A DNA stretch of 64,000 nt from CAVSRC01 sp963732845 (lineage in GTDB: Bacteria > Pseudomonadota > Alphaproteobacteria > Rhizobiales > Kaistiaceae): positions 145,313-209,312 of the forward strand of contig CAVTBE010000016.1 of assembly GCA_963732845.1 (NCBI GenBank), given 5' to 3'. How positions within the stretch are numbered: position 1 is the first letter of the stretch; every line of letters begins with the position of its first letter. Shown one piece after another: positions 8,413-17,240 of the stretch. Below the pieces are notes generated by a model, which was not told the DNA's origin, ran no database searches, and was given only the letters and a program-made list of their open reading frames with translations. The translations under genes and the position numbers were made by a program.

Positions 8413-9114
8413 TCAGCGGATGAGCGTCACCCAGGCGCGGGCGAGCGCCAGGCCGACGCTATCGGCCTTCTCGCCGTGACGGGCTTCCTCGGTCGGGTGG
8501 CGCGCCGGCCAGTCGGGCGTCTCCTCGGCGATTATCTCGGCGAATTCGCGGTTCCAATGCCTGACCAGAGGCCGGTCGGCCTCCAGGTGGAACTGGATGC
8601 CGTAGACGGCGCGGCCGATGCGGAAGGCCTGCATGCCGGTCATGGCGCTCGATGCCAGATGCGTGGCGCCTGGCGGCAGGGTGAAGGTGTCGAGGTGCCA
8701 GTGGAACTGGGGCGCCCCCTCGCCCAGTTCCGAGAGCACCGGATCGTCGCGCCCGGCAGCGGTTGGCTGCACCGGGTGCCAGCCGAATTCGAGGGGGCGG
8801 CCGAGGATATTGGTGGCGCCGTGGCCGCGTGCGACGAGCTGGGCGCCGAGACAGATGCCGAGCACCGCCTTGTCGGCCTCGCCAAAGGCGCGGGTGAGCG
8901 CCGCGACCCGCGGCAGGTAGGGGTGGTCGGCGTCGTCGAGGGCGCTCTGTTCGCCGCCGAGCACGACCAGCGCGTCGTGCCCGTTCGGACTGCGGGGCAG
9001 CGCCGCGCCGTCCCAGACGCGGCGAATCTCGAAGGCGATGCCGGCTTCGTCGAGGGCGGCGCCAACCTGGCCGGGCGTCGTGCCGGGATAGTTTTCGATG
9101 ACCAGAATACGCAT
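8413..9114 (-). CDS. Type 1 glutamine amidotransferase (GMP synthase-like)
   Basis: 233-aa class I glutamine amidotransferase domain protein. The nucleophile elbow GICLGAQ (Cys88) and the catalytic His/Glu pair in GIQFHLE (His176, Glu178) are intact, so glutaminase or related gamma-glutamyl hydrolase activity is plausible. Stand-alone members act on gamma-glutamyl compounds or remain uncharacterised. It is divergent from the metallophosphoesterase, 78 bases away. Confidence 0.88.
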   Translation of the reverse strand: MRILVIENYPGTTPGQVGAALDEAGIAFEIRRVWDGAALPRSPNGHDALVVLGGEQSALDDADHPYLPRVAALTRAFGEADKAVLGICLGAQLVARGHGATNILGRPLEFGWHPVQPTAAGRDDPVLSELGEGAPQFHWHLDTFTLPPGATHLASSAMTGMQAFRIGRAVYGIQFHLEADRPLVRHWNREFAEIIAEETPDWPARHPTEEARHGEKADSVGLALARAWVTLIR

Positions 9115-9192
9115 TGTCGCGGACTTCTTTCGAGACTTGGTAACATGGCGGCGACGGCAGGACGAGCAAGATAAGGGCCAGGGACGAGGCGG

Positions 9193-9918
9193 ATGCGGTT
9201 GGGCCAGTCACGCACGCCGGAGGGCATGCGGCTCTACGCCATCGGCGACGTGCATGGCTGCGACGCCATGCTGGCGGAGGCGCATGACAAGATCGCCGCT
9301 GACCTCGCCGCGCGCCCGGCGGCCGACCACCGCATCATCCATGTCGGCGACTATACCGACCGCGGCAAGAATTCCGCCGCGGTGATCGACCGACTGGCGC
9401 GGCTGACGGCCGTCGATGGTCATGTGGTGTGCCTGAAGGGCAACCACGACGCGATGTTTGTCGGTTTCCTCGCCGAGCCGGATGAATACGGGGCGCTCTG
9501 GCTCAGCAATGGCGGCGATGCGACGCTGCGCTCCTACGGCGTCACGCCCGTCCGCTCGCTCTTTGGCGGCCACGACTATCGCCGCCTGTCCGAGCAGCTG
9601 GCCGAGGCTCTGCCGGCGGCGCACCGCGCCTTCCTCGAGACCCTGCCGCTCATCGTCCGTTTCGGCGACTATTACTTCGTCCATGCCGGTATCCGGCCGG
9701 GCGTGCCGCTCGACCAGCAGGACGCACAGGACCTGATCTGGATTCGTGAGGATTTTCTGTGGGATGGCGGCGATCATGGGGTCGTCGTGGTCCACGGCCA
9801 CACGCCGGTGACCGCGCCGGAGGTTCTGCCCAATCGCATCGGCATCGATACGGGCGCCGTCTATGGCGGCTTCCTCACCTGCCTGGTGCTCGAGGGGACG
9901 GACTACCGGTTCCTGTGA
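9193..9918 (+). CDS. Metallophosphoesterase (PPP serine/threonine phosphatase-like)
   Basis: 241-aa calcineurin-like phosphoesterase with the full PPP signature: GDVHGCD (about 18), GDYTDRG (about 52), GNHD (about 86), a later VHAG and VHGHTP near 203. These supply the bimetal ligands and catalytic His. It is similar to bacterial PrpA/ApaH-like protein phosphatases. ATG 9193 is used; an ATG at 9226 just before the first motif (MRLYAIGDVHG) is an alternative start. Confidence 0.9.
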   Translation: MRLGQSRTPEGMRLYAIGDVHGCDAMLAEAHDKIAADLAARPAADHRIIHVGDYTDRGKNSAAVIDRLARLTAVDGHVVCLKGNHDAMFVGFLAEPDEYGALWLSNGGDATLRSYGVTPVRSLFGGHDYRRLSEQLAEALPAAHRAFLETLPLIVRFGDYYFVHAGIRPGVPLDQQDAQDLIWIREDFLWDGGDHGVVVVHGHTPVTAPEVLPNRIGIDTGAVYGGFLTCLVLEGTDYRFL

Positions 9919-9932
9919 TGACCCGGAAAAGA

Positions 9933-9956
9933 ATGGCGCGGCCGAAGCCGCGCCAT
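9933..9956 (-). terminator. Intrinsic terminator with TTCG loop
   Basis: A 10-bp perfect stem (ATGGCGCGGC / GCCGCGCCAT) is closed by a 4-base loop reading CGAA on plus and TTCG on minus. On the minus strand it is followed by TTCTTTTCC, a U-rich tail, so it best terminates the secreted-protein gene at 10009-10314. It may also stop the phosphoesterase transcript on plus. Confidence 0.75.
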
Positions 9957-10008
9957 CTGGGACCGCGGAGGCGACCCCGGGTCGGCCGGCGCCTCCACCG
10001 AGGGGATG

Positions 10009-10314
10009 CTATTGCACGACGTAATTGCAGGGCTTCGCCTTGACCACGCAGGTATAGGCGCCGTTGCCAGAGGCGGTGCAGGTCTGCGTCTTGCCGGCGG
10101 CGATGTTCCACACCGACCAGGAGAGGCCGTAGGCCGACTTGGCCTTCGCGGTCCACTGGGCCTGGGCGCCAGCCAGCGCGCTGGTCTGGCCTGTGGCGGC
10201 AGACACGCCGGTCACGTTCAGCTTCTTGCACTGGTAGGCGCTGGCGCCACTAGCCAGGCCGATGAGGAGAATCGACGCGCCGGCAATCGACGCCAGTTTG
10301 CGGATGATAGACAT
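10009..10314 (-). CDS. Small secreted cysteine-containing protein
   Basis: 101 aa. Residues 1-25 are a clear signal peptide ending ASGASA. The mature part of about 75 residues has four cysteines (YQCKK, QTCTA, YTCVV, KPCNY), probably two disulfides in the periplasm. ATG at 10312-10314 has AAGGA 9 bases upstream; an ATG three codons earlier is possible. It resembles conserved hypothetical secreted proteins of Hyphomicrobiales, with no known function. A strong terminator follows. Confidence 0.75.
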   Translation of the reverse strand: MSIIRKLASIAGASILLIGLASGASAYQCKKLNVTGVSAATGQTSALAGAQAQWTAKAKSAYGLSWSVWNIAAGKTQTCTASGNGAYTCVVKAKPCNYVVQ

Positions 10315-10496
10315 GGGAGGCATTCCTTCCTGTCGGTTCGCCCGGGATTCGGGCTTGTCTCCGGCAAGATCGGAAACCCGGCGGCTCCCCCGCCCTGGCC
10401 TCTCCTGCCGGCCCCGACGAGATCGCAAATCGCGGCCGCCGCAGCGTCATCTGAATGGATGACCCGTTGTGACGGGGGTCACAGCCGGCGCGGGTG

Positions 10497-11660
10497 TCAG
10501 GCGGCGATCCGGCTGGCGCTGGCCGGCGCAACCAGCGGACTGGCATAGCCGGCGACGAGCTTGATCAGTTCGGCCTGGCGGCTGGTGCCCGTCTTGGCAT
10601 AGAGGCGGCGCAGATGGGTGCGCACCGTGGCCTCGGAGAGGCCGAGCACCGGCGCAATCTCCGCCGGCGGTCCGACCTCCAGCACGGCGACCAGCACGCG
10701 CAGTTCGGCCGGCGACAAGGCGAACTGGTGGGCAACGGCCTCGATCGGGAATTCAACGTTGATCTCGGCCTTGTGGATGAAGAGGGCGGCAGTGGCGCCG
10801 GTCGACCGGCCGGCGCGGCGCCGCGCGCCAGAGGTGAGCGGCAGCACGTGGGCGACATAGCGCACGCCATCGCAATCCGCGAGCGGTATGGCGGCGCCGC
10901 GCGGCCCGAGAACGCGGTCCCCTTTTGCGGCGCGCTCAATCGCCCGCTGGAGTTCGTGCCGCGCCTCCGCGCCCGCTGCAGACAGGACGCCACCCTCACA
11001 ACGCAGGAGCAGCCCCACCCGGATCAGATCGCGGGCGCGGGCGTTCTCGCGCAACAGGACCCCATCGCCGCCGACCAGACAGACAGCTGCACCGATCGCA
11101 TCGACTGCATCGCCGAGCGCGTCGGCCTCGATGCGGTTCATCTCGACAACATTGCCGATGGCGACGGCGCGGCGCACATGGGGCACGAGAAGAGCCAGGC
11201 GCCGTTTCGATTCGTCGCTTGCCGGGCTGTGCGCCGCGTCGATAACAGTGTTGAGCGTCGTGACCACAGTGCCGGAGCGTTCGACCAGCGACCAGATATT
11301 GTCGCCCTGCCCCTGCGGCCTGACCCATTCCTGATAGAAGCGCGTCTGATGGAATCCGTTCATCGGCATCATCCGGCTCACCGACCAGACTTCGCCGACC
11401 TTCATCATCATCAGCGACGGCACGAGCGGATTGAGCCGTCCGTAGGTCTCGCAGTAGCTGCGCGAATAGTCGGGATCGTCACCCCAGATGAAATGGAAGC
11501 GGTTGGTCCGGGCAGCGACGTCATGGCTGACCAGCGCGCTTGCCGTCCCGCCGACGAAACCGCTGATGCGCCTCAGCACCTCCGGCCACAGGCCCGGATT
11601 GAGGGCCGCATCGTAGATCTCGCCGGTGATGGCCAGCGCGGCCTCGTGTTCGTCGGGCAA
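10497..11660 (-). CDS. LuxR-family transcriptional regulator
   Basis: 387-aa regulator. The C-terminal HTH_LuxR domain (about residues 315-375) has the recognisable core SPAELRVLVAVLEV...LGLSEATVRTHLRRLYAKTGTSRQAEL. The N-terminal 200-250 residues form an unassigned sensory region, without the autoinducer-binding Trp/Tyr pattern of quorum-sensing LuxR. It is divergent from the TetR gene. The target is unknown. Confidence 0.88.
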   Translation of the reverse strand: MPDEHEAALAITGEIYDAALNPGLWPEVLRRISGFVGGTASALVSHDVAARTNRFHFIWGDDPDYSRSYCETYGRLNPLVPSLMMMKVGEVWSVSRMMPMNGFHQTRFYQEWVRPQGQGDNIWSLVERSGTVVTTLNTVIDAAHSPASDESKRRLALLVPHVRRAVAIGNVVEMNRIEADALGDAVDAIGAAVCLVGGDGVLLRENARARDLIRVGLLLRCEGGVLSAAGAEARHELQRAIERAAKGDRVLGPRGAAIPLADCDGVRYVAHVLPLTSGARRRAGRSTGATAALFIHKAEINVEFPIEAVAHQFALSPAELRVLVAVLEVGPPAEIAPVLGLSEATVRTHLRRLYAKTGTSRQAELIKLVAGYASPLVAPASASRIAA

Positions 11661-11800
11661 CGGACTTCCTCCTCACCGATGGCCGGACGCAGCCGGCGAC
11701 GCCCCCCGGCACTGTGGGAAAACCAGCTCGGCGCTTGCGCGATGATGCCGCAAGAGCTGGACTGGACTCGTTTTCGGCGATATGTATTTAGCGGATGGTT

Positions 11801-11814
11801 TATTTCATGAAATA
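11801..11814. promoter_or_regulatory. 14-bp perfect palindrome upstream of tetR-type gene
   Basis: TATTTCATGAAATA is a perfect palindrome in an AT-rich stretch between the divergent LuxR and TetR genes, 24 bases before the chosen TetR start. Its location and symmetry suit an autoregulatory TetR operator. It also contains the alternative upstream ATG of the TetR frame. The role is inferred. Confidence 0.4.
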
Positions 11815-11838
11815 TCTCTATTGTCAAATGGCCGGCTG

Positions 11839-12444
11839 ATGCCCAGAACCTACCGGCTCAAGAAGCGGGCGGAGGAGCGCGACCAGACCCGCGAACGCAT
11901 CCTCAGGGCGACCATGCAGCTGCATGACGAGCAGGGTGTGGCACCGACTTCGTTCACGCAGATCGCGGAGCGTGCCGGGGTCGGCGCGGCGACCGTCTAC
12001 CGCCACTTCCCCAAGCTCGGCGATCTTGTGATGGCCTGCGGCGCGCATGTCTGGCAGGAGATGCGCCCGCCGGTGCCGGACGGCGCCGCCGCCGTCTTCG
12101 CCGACATCGCGACGACCGACGAGCGGCTGGCGCGGCTGGTCGCGGAACTCGACGCCTTCTACACGCGCGGCGCCCTGCGCCTCGGCCTGGCGGCGCGGGA
12201 CCGGGAGCTGGTGCCGGAGCTCGACGCCTTTCTCAATGCGGTCGAGGCCGGCGTCGCGGCGCTGGTGAACGAGGCGCTGTCAGGGCTGACGCCGACGAAG
12301 CAGGCACGACAGTTGGCCCTGGCGCTGACGAGCTTTCCGGTCTGGGCGGCGATCGAGCGGCTCGCGCTCAACAAGGCCGAACGTCGGCGCACGCTGCTGC
12401 GCATGCTCGCATGCGGCCTTGCGGCGGCCGACCTCGAAGGCTGA
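11839..12444 (+). CDS. TetR/AcrR-family transcriptional regulator
   Basis: 201-aa regulator. The N-terminal TetR HTH (about residues 15-60) contains TRERILRATMQLHDEQG and FTQIAERAGVGAATVYRHFP. The rest is an all-helical ligand-binding/dimerisation domain. The start MPRTYRLKK (11839) is preferred over an ATG at 11782 that lies inside an AT-rich palindromic region. It probably represses itself and/or a neighbour; the ligand is unknown. Confidence 0.88.
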   Translation: MPRTYRLKKRAEERDQTRERILRATMQLHDEQGVAPTSFTQIAERAGVGAATVYRHFPKLGDLVMACGAHVWQEMRPPVPDGAAAVFADIATTDERLARLVAELDAFYTRGALRLGLAARDRELVPELDAFLNAVEAGVAALVNEALSGLTPTKQARQLALALTSFPVWAAIERLALNKAERRRTLLRMLACGLAAADLEG

Positions 12445-12457
12445 CACAGAAACGAAA

Positions 12458-12481
12458 ACGGCGCGGCCGGAGCCGCGCCGT
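12458..12481 (-). terminator. Intrinsic terminator of peroxiredoxin gene
   Basis: A 10-bp perfect stem (ACGGCGCGGC / GCCGCGCCGT) with a 4-base loop lies between convergent TetR and peroxiredoxin genes. On the minus strand it is followed by TTTTCGTTTC, fitting termination of the peroxiredoxin transcript. The arms nearly match those of the terminator at 9933-9956. Confidence 0.75.
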
Positions 12482-12507
12482 CGGAATTTCCCGTGCCGTG
12501 GTGCCGG

Positions 12508-13164
12508 CTACTTCGGCTGCGGCACGATGCGGATATAGGGCTTCGGCTGCTTCCAGCCGGCCGGCCAGATCTTCCTGGCGTCTTCGTTGCTGACCGAGCC
12601 GCCGATGACGACGTCGTCGCCGACCTTCCAGTTGGCGGGCGTCGCCACCTTGTGCCTGGCGGTGAGCTGGATGGAATCGACGGCGCGCAGGATCTCGTCG
12701 AAATTGCGCCCGGTCGACATGGGATAGGCCAGCATCAGCTTGATCTTCTTGTCGGGGCCGACGACGTAGACCGTGCGCACGGTCTGATTGTCGGCGGCGG
12801 TGCGGGGACCGGACGGGTCCGCCGCGGCCGGCAGCATGTCGTAGAGCTTCGACACCTTGAGGTCGGCGTCGCCGATCATCGGGAAGTTCACCGCGGTGCC
12901 CTGCACCTCTTCGATGTCCTTGGCCCAGCGGTCATGCTCTTCGACCGGATCGGCGCTGAGGCCGATCAGCTTGACGTTGCGCTTGTCGAAATCGGGCTTG
13001 AGCCTGGCGGCGGTGCCGAGCTCGGTGGTGCAGATGGGGGTGAAATCCTTGGGGTGGGAGAAGATGATGCCCCAGCTGTTGCCCAGCCATTCGTGGAAGC
13101 GGATCTTGCCCTCGGTGGTTTCCGCCTCGAAATCCGGTGCCGTGTCGCCAATGCGCAGTGCCAT
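12508..13164 (-). CDS. 1-Cys peroxiredoxin (Prx6 type)
   Basis: 218-aa peroxiredoxin. The peroxidatic cysteine sits in HPKDFTPICTTELG (Cys45), and the long C-terminal extension is typical of the 1-Cys/Prx6 class. No conserved resolving Cys is seen. It reduces H2O2 and alkyl hydroperoxides in the cytosol. ATG at 13162-13164 has AGGAG 8 bases upstream. It lies 145 bases after a LysR gene on the same strand. Confidence 0.92.
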   Translation of the reverse strand: MALRIGDTAPDFEAETTEGKIRFHEWLGNSWGIIFSHPKDFTPICTTELGTAARLKPDFDKRNVKLIGLSADPVEEHDRWAKDIEEVQGTAVNFPMIGDADLKVSKLYDMLPAAADPSGPRTAADNQTVRTVYVVGPDKKIKLMLAYPMSTGRNFDEILRAVDSIQLTARHKVATPANWKVGDDVVIGGSVSNEDARKIWPAGWKQPKPYIRIVPQPK

Positions 13165-13309
13165 GAGAATTACTCCTGTTCCAAACTCTGCCGAGATGTA
13201 AGGCGCCGCCCCCCATCGCTTCAAGCGAGGCTTTTCGCCGCGTCCGGGCAGGATTGGAAAAGGCGTTCGGCGCGCGGCCGAACGGCGCACTTTGGTTTCG
13301 GCGGCCCGC

Positions 13310-14191
13310 TCAGGCGGCGGCGACGGCCGGCACCGACAGGTTGTCGAGGGAGGAAACAATGTGCTCGGCGAGCGCATCGACGATGGGCGAAACCGGCCGC
13401 TTCCATGAGCGCACCAGGCCGATCTGGCAGACCGGCAGGCGCGGGAAGCCGTCGGCTTCGCCGAGTACCCGCATGCCGGGCCTCAGCGCCGATTCGGCGA
13501 GCACGCTCAGCGCCAGACCGGCAAGCACGGCGGCGGCGGTCGCGGTGGCGTTGGCGCTCTGATAGAGCACGCGGTACTGGCGGCCGGCGTCGGTGAGCGC
13601 CTCGATGGCCGCAGCGCGCCACATGCAGGGCGGCTTCGACAGGGCCAGCGGCAGTACATCCTGTTCCTCGACCACATGGTGAGCCGAGGTGACCCAGAGC
13701 AGCGGCTCCTGGCGGATCACCTCGACATGATCCTCGCCGCAATGGGTGACGATGCCGAGATCGATGTCGCCGGCACGGGCCTGGCGGATCAGCTCGGAAG
13801 ACTGGTCGCAGACCACCGACACCTCGACGCGCGGGTTGGAGCGGGCGAAGCGCGCCAGCACCTCGGGCAAGAAGCGGTCGGCGTAATCGTCCGGCGTGCC
13901 GAGGCGCACCGACCCGGAAAGCTCGGCGTCGTCGAAGGCGGAGACGGTCTCGTCGTTCAGCCGCATCATGCGGCGGGCAAAGCCGAGCAGGCGCTCGCCC
14001 TCCTCGGTCAGCCTGGAGGCGCGGCCGTCGCGCGCGAAGATCGGCTTGCCGATGCGCTCCTCGAGCCGGCGCATCTGCATCGACACCGCCGACTGGGTCT
14101 TGAAGACCGCTTCCGCAGCCTTCGTGAAACTGCCGGTTTCGACGATGGCGATGAAGGTGCGCAACTGATCGAGATCGAGCGTGGCGGCCAT
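13310..14191 (-). CDS. LysR-family transcriptional regulator
   Basis: About 293 aa. The N-terminal winged HTH is LDLDQLRTFIAIVETGSFTK followed by QSAVSMQMRRLE; the remainder is a LysR substrate-binding domain. The ATG at 14189-14191 (MAATLDLDQ) is preferred; one 24 bases upstream (14215) is possible. It is divergent from a DUF1127 gene and upstream, same strand, of a peroxiredoxin. Between the divergent genes an inverted CATTC-N4-GAATG (14241-14254) may be part of its binding site. Confidence 0.9.
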   Translation of the reverse strand: MAATLDLDQLRTFIAIVETGSFTKAAEAVFKTQSAVSMQMRRLEERIGKPIFARDGRASRLTEEGERLLGFARRMMRLNDETVSAFDDAELSGSVRLGTPDDYADRFLPEVLARFARSNPRVEVSVVCDQSSELIRQARAGDIDLGIVTHCGEDHVEVIRQEPLLWVTSAHHVVEEQDVLPLALSKPPCMWRAAAIEALTDAGRQYRVLYQSANATATAAAVLAGLALSVLAESALRPGMRVLGEADGFPRLPVCQIGLVRSWKRPVSPIVDALAEHIVSSLDNLSVPAVAAA

Positions 14192-14360
14192 TTCCTGCCC
14201 TTTTGAGATCATCACCCAAAACGATGGCTGATATTAGAAACATTCGTTGGAATGATCAATCCGGCGCGTGCATATACCGGGTGTCGCCAAACAATTGGAC
14301 CCCCTAACCCTGCCCCAGATGGGCCGCAGACGGCCCCGCGACGACCCGAAGGAGCACGAA

Positions 14361-14738
14361 ATGGCCACCACCGAACTCACCCAGAGCCCGCCGGCCAGCA
14401 CCGGCGACAAGCTCAGGCTCGCCATCGAGGCCGGTTTCGCCCGCCTCGCCGCGCTCTGGCGCGCCGCGCGCAACCGCCGCTCCGTCGCCCGGCTGCTGGA
14501 ATGGGACGATCACATGCTGCGCGACATCGGCGTGACGCCCGGCGATGTCCGCTCGGCGCTCGCCACGCCGTTCGGCGACGACGCCTCCTATCGCCTCGGC
14601 GCGATGTCGCTCGAACGGCGCCGGGCGGTTCGGGCCGTGGCGCAGGAGCGGCTCGATCAGCAGGGCGTCTTGCTGCGTGCGGCGACCAAGGGCGCGCCCC
14701 TGGAGTCCGCCAAGTATACCGGCCGCCGCCGCGCGTAA
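14361..14738 (+). CDS. DUF1127 domain-containing protein
   Basis: 125 aa. The DUF1127 motif lies at about residues 38-65 (RSVARLLEWDDHMLRDIGVTPGDV), an arginine-rich element found in many alphaproteobacterial proteins, some linked to RNA turnover and phosphate or stress adaptation. ATG 14361 is preceded by AAGGAG at good spacing, so the upstream extension to 14268 is rejected. A strong terminator follows. Confidence 0.85.
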   Translation: MATTELTQSPPASTGDKLRLAIEAGFARLAALWRAARNRRSVARLLEWDDHMLRDIGVTPGDVRSALATPFGDDASYRLGAMSLERRRAVRAVAQERLDQQGVLLRAATKGAPLESAKYTGRRRA

Positions 14739-14788
14739 GCTCACGTTTTTCTTCGGAGCTGCCGGTCCCCTGGACGCTCCGGCAAACT

Positions 14789-14820
14789 GGCCCGCCGTTC
14801 GCTCGGCGGGCCTTTTTTTT
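14789..14820 (+). terminator. Strong rho-independent terminator
   Basis: A 9-bp perfect GC-rich stem (GGCCCGCCG / CGGCGGGCC) with a 6-base loop is followed by eight T residues (14813-14820). It lies 50 bases after the DUF1127 stop and just before the convergent UspA stop. Confidence 0.92.
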
Positions 14821-14841
14821 CGTCGGTACGCGGCTCCAGCC

Positions 14842-15696
14842 TCAGTGCGCCATCAGCACCGGCAGGGTCATCGATTCCAGGATGCCGCGCGTCGCCCCGC
14901 CGAGGAAGAACTCGCGCATGCGGCTGTGGCCATAGCCGCCCATGACCATCCAGTCGGCCGCCTCGTCGGCGGCGAAGGAGAGAATGGTCTGGCCGATATC
15001 GCCGGTGGCGTTGGTGATCTCGCGCACTTCCACATGCAGGTTGTGACGGGCGAGGTGGGTGGCGATGTCGGCGCCGGCGAGCTCGGTCGAGCGCTTGATG
15101 TGTTCCTTGACGATGACGACCACCACCTCGCGGGCGAGATGGAGAAGCGGCAGCGAGGCGCGCACGGCATGGGCCGCCGCGGCGCCGCCATCCCAGGCAA
15201 CGATGGCGCGGCCGGGCGTGAAGGCGCTGACCCCGGCATAGGGAACGATCAGGATGGGGGCGCCTGACTGGAACAGCATCGCCTCGATCAGCGCCTCGCG
15301 CATCGGCTCGGGCGCATCGGGGTTTTGCTGACCGACGACCAGGAGGTCGCTCATCGCCAGGCTGCGAGTGACGCCGTCCAGCCCGTCGCTGCCCACCGAT
15401 TCGGTGGTGCGCGAGGCGTAGCGCAGGCCGGCGCCGGCGGCGATCTGCTCGAAGGCGGCGGCTGCCTGCTTGGCATCGCTGACGGCCTGCTCGTGGGCGG
15501 CGACGATGAGATCGGTCGGCAGCGGCGTGGTCATCGTGTAGACGGGCACGACCGGCTCGAATGCCAGGGCAACGCCGGTCAGGTGCGCGTCGAGGCGGCG
15601 TGCCAGATCGGCCGCGATCACCGTCGGGCGGCGCTCACCGCTCAGATCGACGATCACATGCATGTCATTGATAGTACTGACCGTGTTGGTCATCAT
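14842..15696 (-). CDS. Universal stress protein (tandem UspA)
   Basis: 284 aa, with two Usp-like halves. The C-terminal half ends in the ATP-binding loop pattern G-2x-G-9x-G (MGGYGHSRMREFFLGGATRG at about 255). The N-terminal half is more diverged. ATG at 15694-15696 has GGAGGGG about 6 bases upstream; an adjacent ATG is equivalent. Cytosolic stress protein; the trigger is unknown. Confidence 0.9.
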   Translation of the reverse strand: MMTNTVSTINDMHVIVDLSGERRPTVIAADLARRLDAHLTGVALAFEPVVPVYTMTTPLPTDLIVAAHEQAVSDAKQAAAAFEQIAAGAGLRYASRTTESVGSDGLDGVTRSLAMSDLLVVGQQNPDAPEPMREALIEAMLFQSGAPILIVPYAGVSAFTPGRAIVAWDGGAAAAHAVRASLPLLHLAREVVVVIVKEHIKRSTELAGADIATHLARHNLHVEVREITNATGDIGQTILSFAADEAADWMVMGGYGHSRMREFFLGGATRGILESMTLPVLMAH

Positions 15697-15791
15697 ATTG
15701 CCCCTCCACCGTTATTGGTCAGCTTCACGTCCAGCGGCCGTCACCACGTTGACCGGGATCAAACCGGACTTCTGCCACAGCCGCGCGATCC

Positions 15792-17165
15792 TCAATAGGC
15801 ATAAGCTTCGAACATGCGGTCGATATCGCCATGCCAGTCGCGCTCGTATTCGCGCATGACCTGGTCCGCCGGTGTCATGCCGCTGGCCAACACCTCCTCG
15901 ATGGACGACAGGAAGATCGTCTCGTCGATCCCCTCTCCATTGAGATAGGAACGCCGGGCGAGTCCTTCACGGGCGAGTGCCACGATGTCGCGGCCGATAT
16001 CGCGGACGCTGCGGCCGCGGACGGTCGCCTTCAGCCCGTTTCTCGGCACCGCGTCGCGGAGCGCCTCGCGCTCGGCGCCGGTCCAGTCCTTGACCACCTG
16101 CCAGGCGCCGTCGAGGGACGCCGAATCGTAGAGCAGACCGACCCACAGCGCCGGCACCGCGCAGATGCGCCGGCCGGGGCCGCCATCGGCGCCACGCATC
16201 TCGAGATAGTTCTTCAGGCGGACCTCGGGGAAGAGCGTGGAGAGGTGGTTCTTCCAATCCGCCATGGTCGGCCGGGCGTCAGGCAGGCTGTTGTCGAGGC
16301 TGCCGCCGAGATAGCTGCGGAAGGTGGCGCCGGTGACGTCGAAATAGCGGTCGCCGCGCTTGACGAAGTACATCGGCACGTCGAGCGCCCAGTCGACATA
16401 GCGCTCGAAGCCGAAGCCGTCCTCGAAGGCGAAGGGCAGCATGCCGGTGCGCGCCTGGTCGGTGTCCTTCCACATCTCGGCGCGGTAGGACTGGAAGCCG
16501 TTGGGCCGCCCGTCGGCGAAGGGCGAATTGGCGAAGAGCGCGGTCACCACCGGCTGCAAAGCGAGGCCGACCCGCATCTTCCGGACCATGTCGGCTTCGT
16601 CGGAGAAATCGAGATTGGCCTGGATGGTGCAGGTCCTCAGCATCATGTCGAGGCCGTGGCCGCCGACCTTGGGCATATAGCCGCGCATGATGTCGTAGCG
16701 CTGCTTGGGCATGACCGGCGTTTCGTCGCGGCTCCACTTGGGCGAGAAGCCGGAGCCGAGGAAGCCGATGCCGAGCGGGGTGGCGCATTCGCGCACCTGG
16801 GCGAGATGGCCGTTCACCTCGCGACAGGTCTGGTGGATGGTCTTGAGCGGCGCGCCGGACAGCTCGAGCTGGCCGCCGGGTTCCAGCGAGATGGCGCCAA
16901 GGTCGAGCGGGTCGGTGAGGCCGATGATGCGGCCGCCGTCGTCGATCGGGTGCCAGCCGAGGAGCCCCTCCATCGCTTCCAGCAGGCGGCGGATGCCGCG
17001 CGGCCCCTCATAGGGAACGGGCTGATGATCGGCGAGGTAGAAGCCGAACTTCTCGTGCTCGGTGCCGACGCGCCATTCGGACTTGGGCTTTGAGCCCGAT
17101 TCGAGCGTCGCAACCAGTTGGTCGCGAGATTCGATCGGCGTCGCGTCAGAGACGTCGCGTGCCAT
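15792..17165 (-). CDS. gshA: Glutamate-cysteine ligase, class II (plant type)
   Basis: 457-aa ATP-dependent ligase making gamma-glutamylcysteine, the first step of glutathione synthesis. The N-terminal WRVGTEHEKFGF motif holds the catalytic acidic residues; DGGRIIGL, SLEPGGQLELSG and IQANLDFSDEADMV are characteristic of the plant/alphaproteobacterial class. Length matches the family. rsmE lies 75 bases upstream on the same strand. Confidence 0.94.
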   Translation of the reverse strand: MARDVSDATPIESRDQLVATLESGSKPKSEWRVGTEHEKFGFYLADHQPVPYEGPRGIRRLLEAMEGLLGWHPIDDGGRIIGLTDPLDLGAISLEPGGQLELSGAPLKTIHQTCREVNGHLAQVRECATPLGIGFLGSGFSPKWSRDETPVMPKQRYDIMRGYMPKVGGHGLDMMLRTCTIQANLDFSDEADMVRKMRVGLALQPVVTALFANSPFADGRPNGFQSYRAEMWKDTDQARTGMLPFAFEDGFGFERYVDWALDVPMYFVKRGDRYFDVTGATFRSYLGGSLDNSLPDARPTMADWKNHLSTLFPEVRLKNYLEMRGADGGPGRRICAVPALWVGLLYDSASLDGAWQVVKDWTGAEREALRDAVPRNGLKATVRGRSVRDIGRDIVALAREGLARRSYLNGEGIDETIFLSSIEEVLASGMTPADQVMREYERDWHGDIDRMFEAYAY

Positions 17166-17240
17166 TCAGGAAGGCTTTCCGAGGCGCTAGAGGGAAACGG
17201 GGCGGCAGATTAGAACAGTCCCGGCCGGGTGCAAGTCCGC

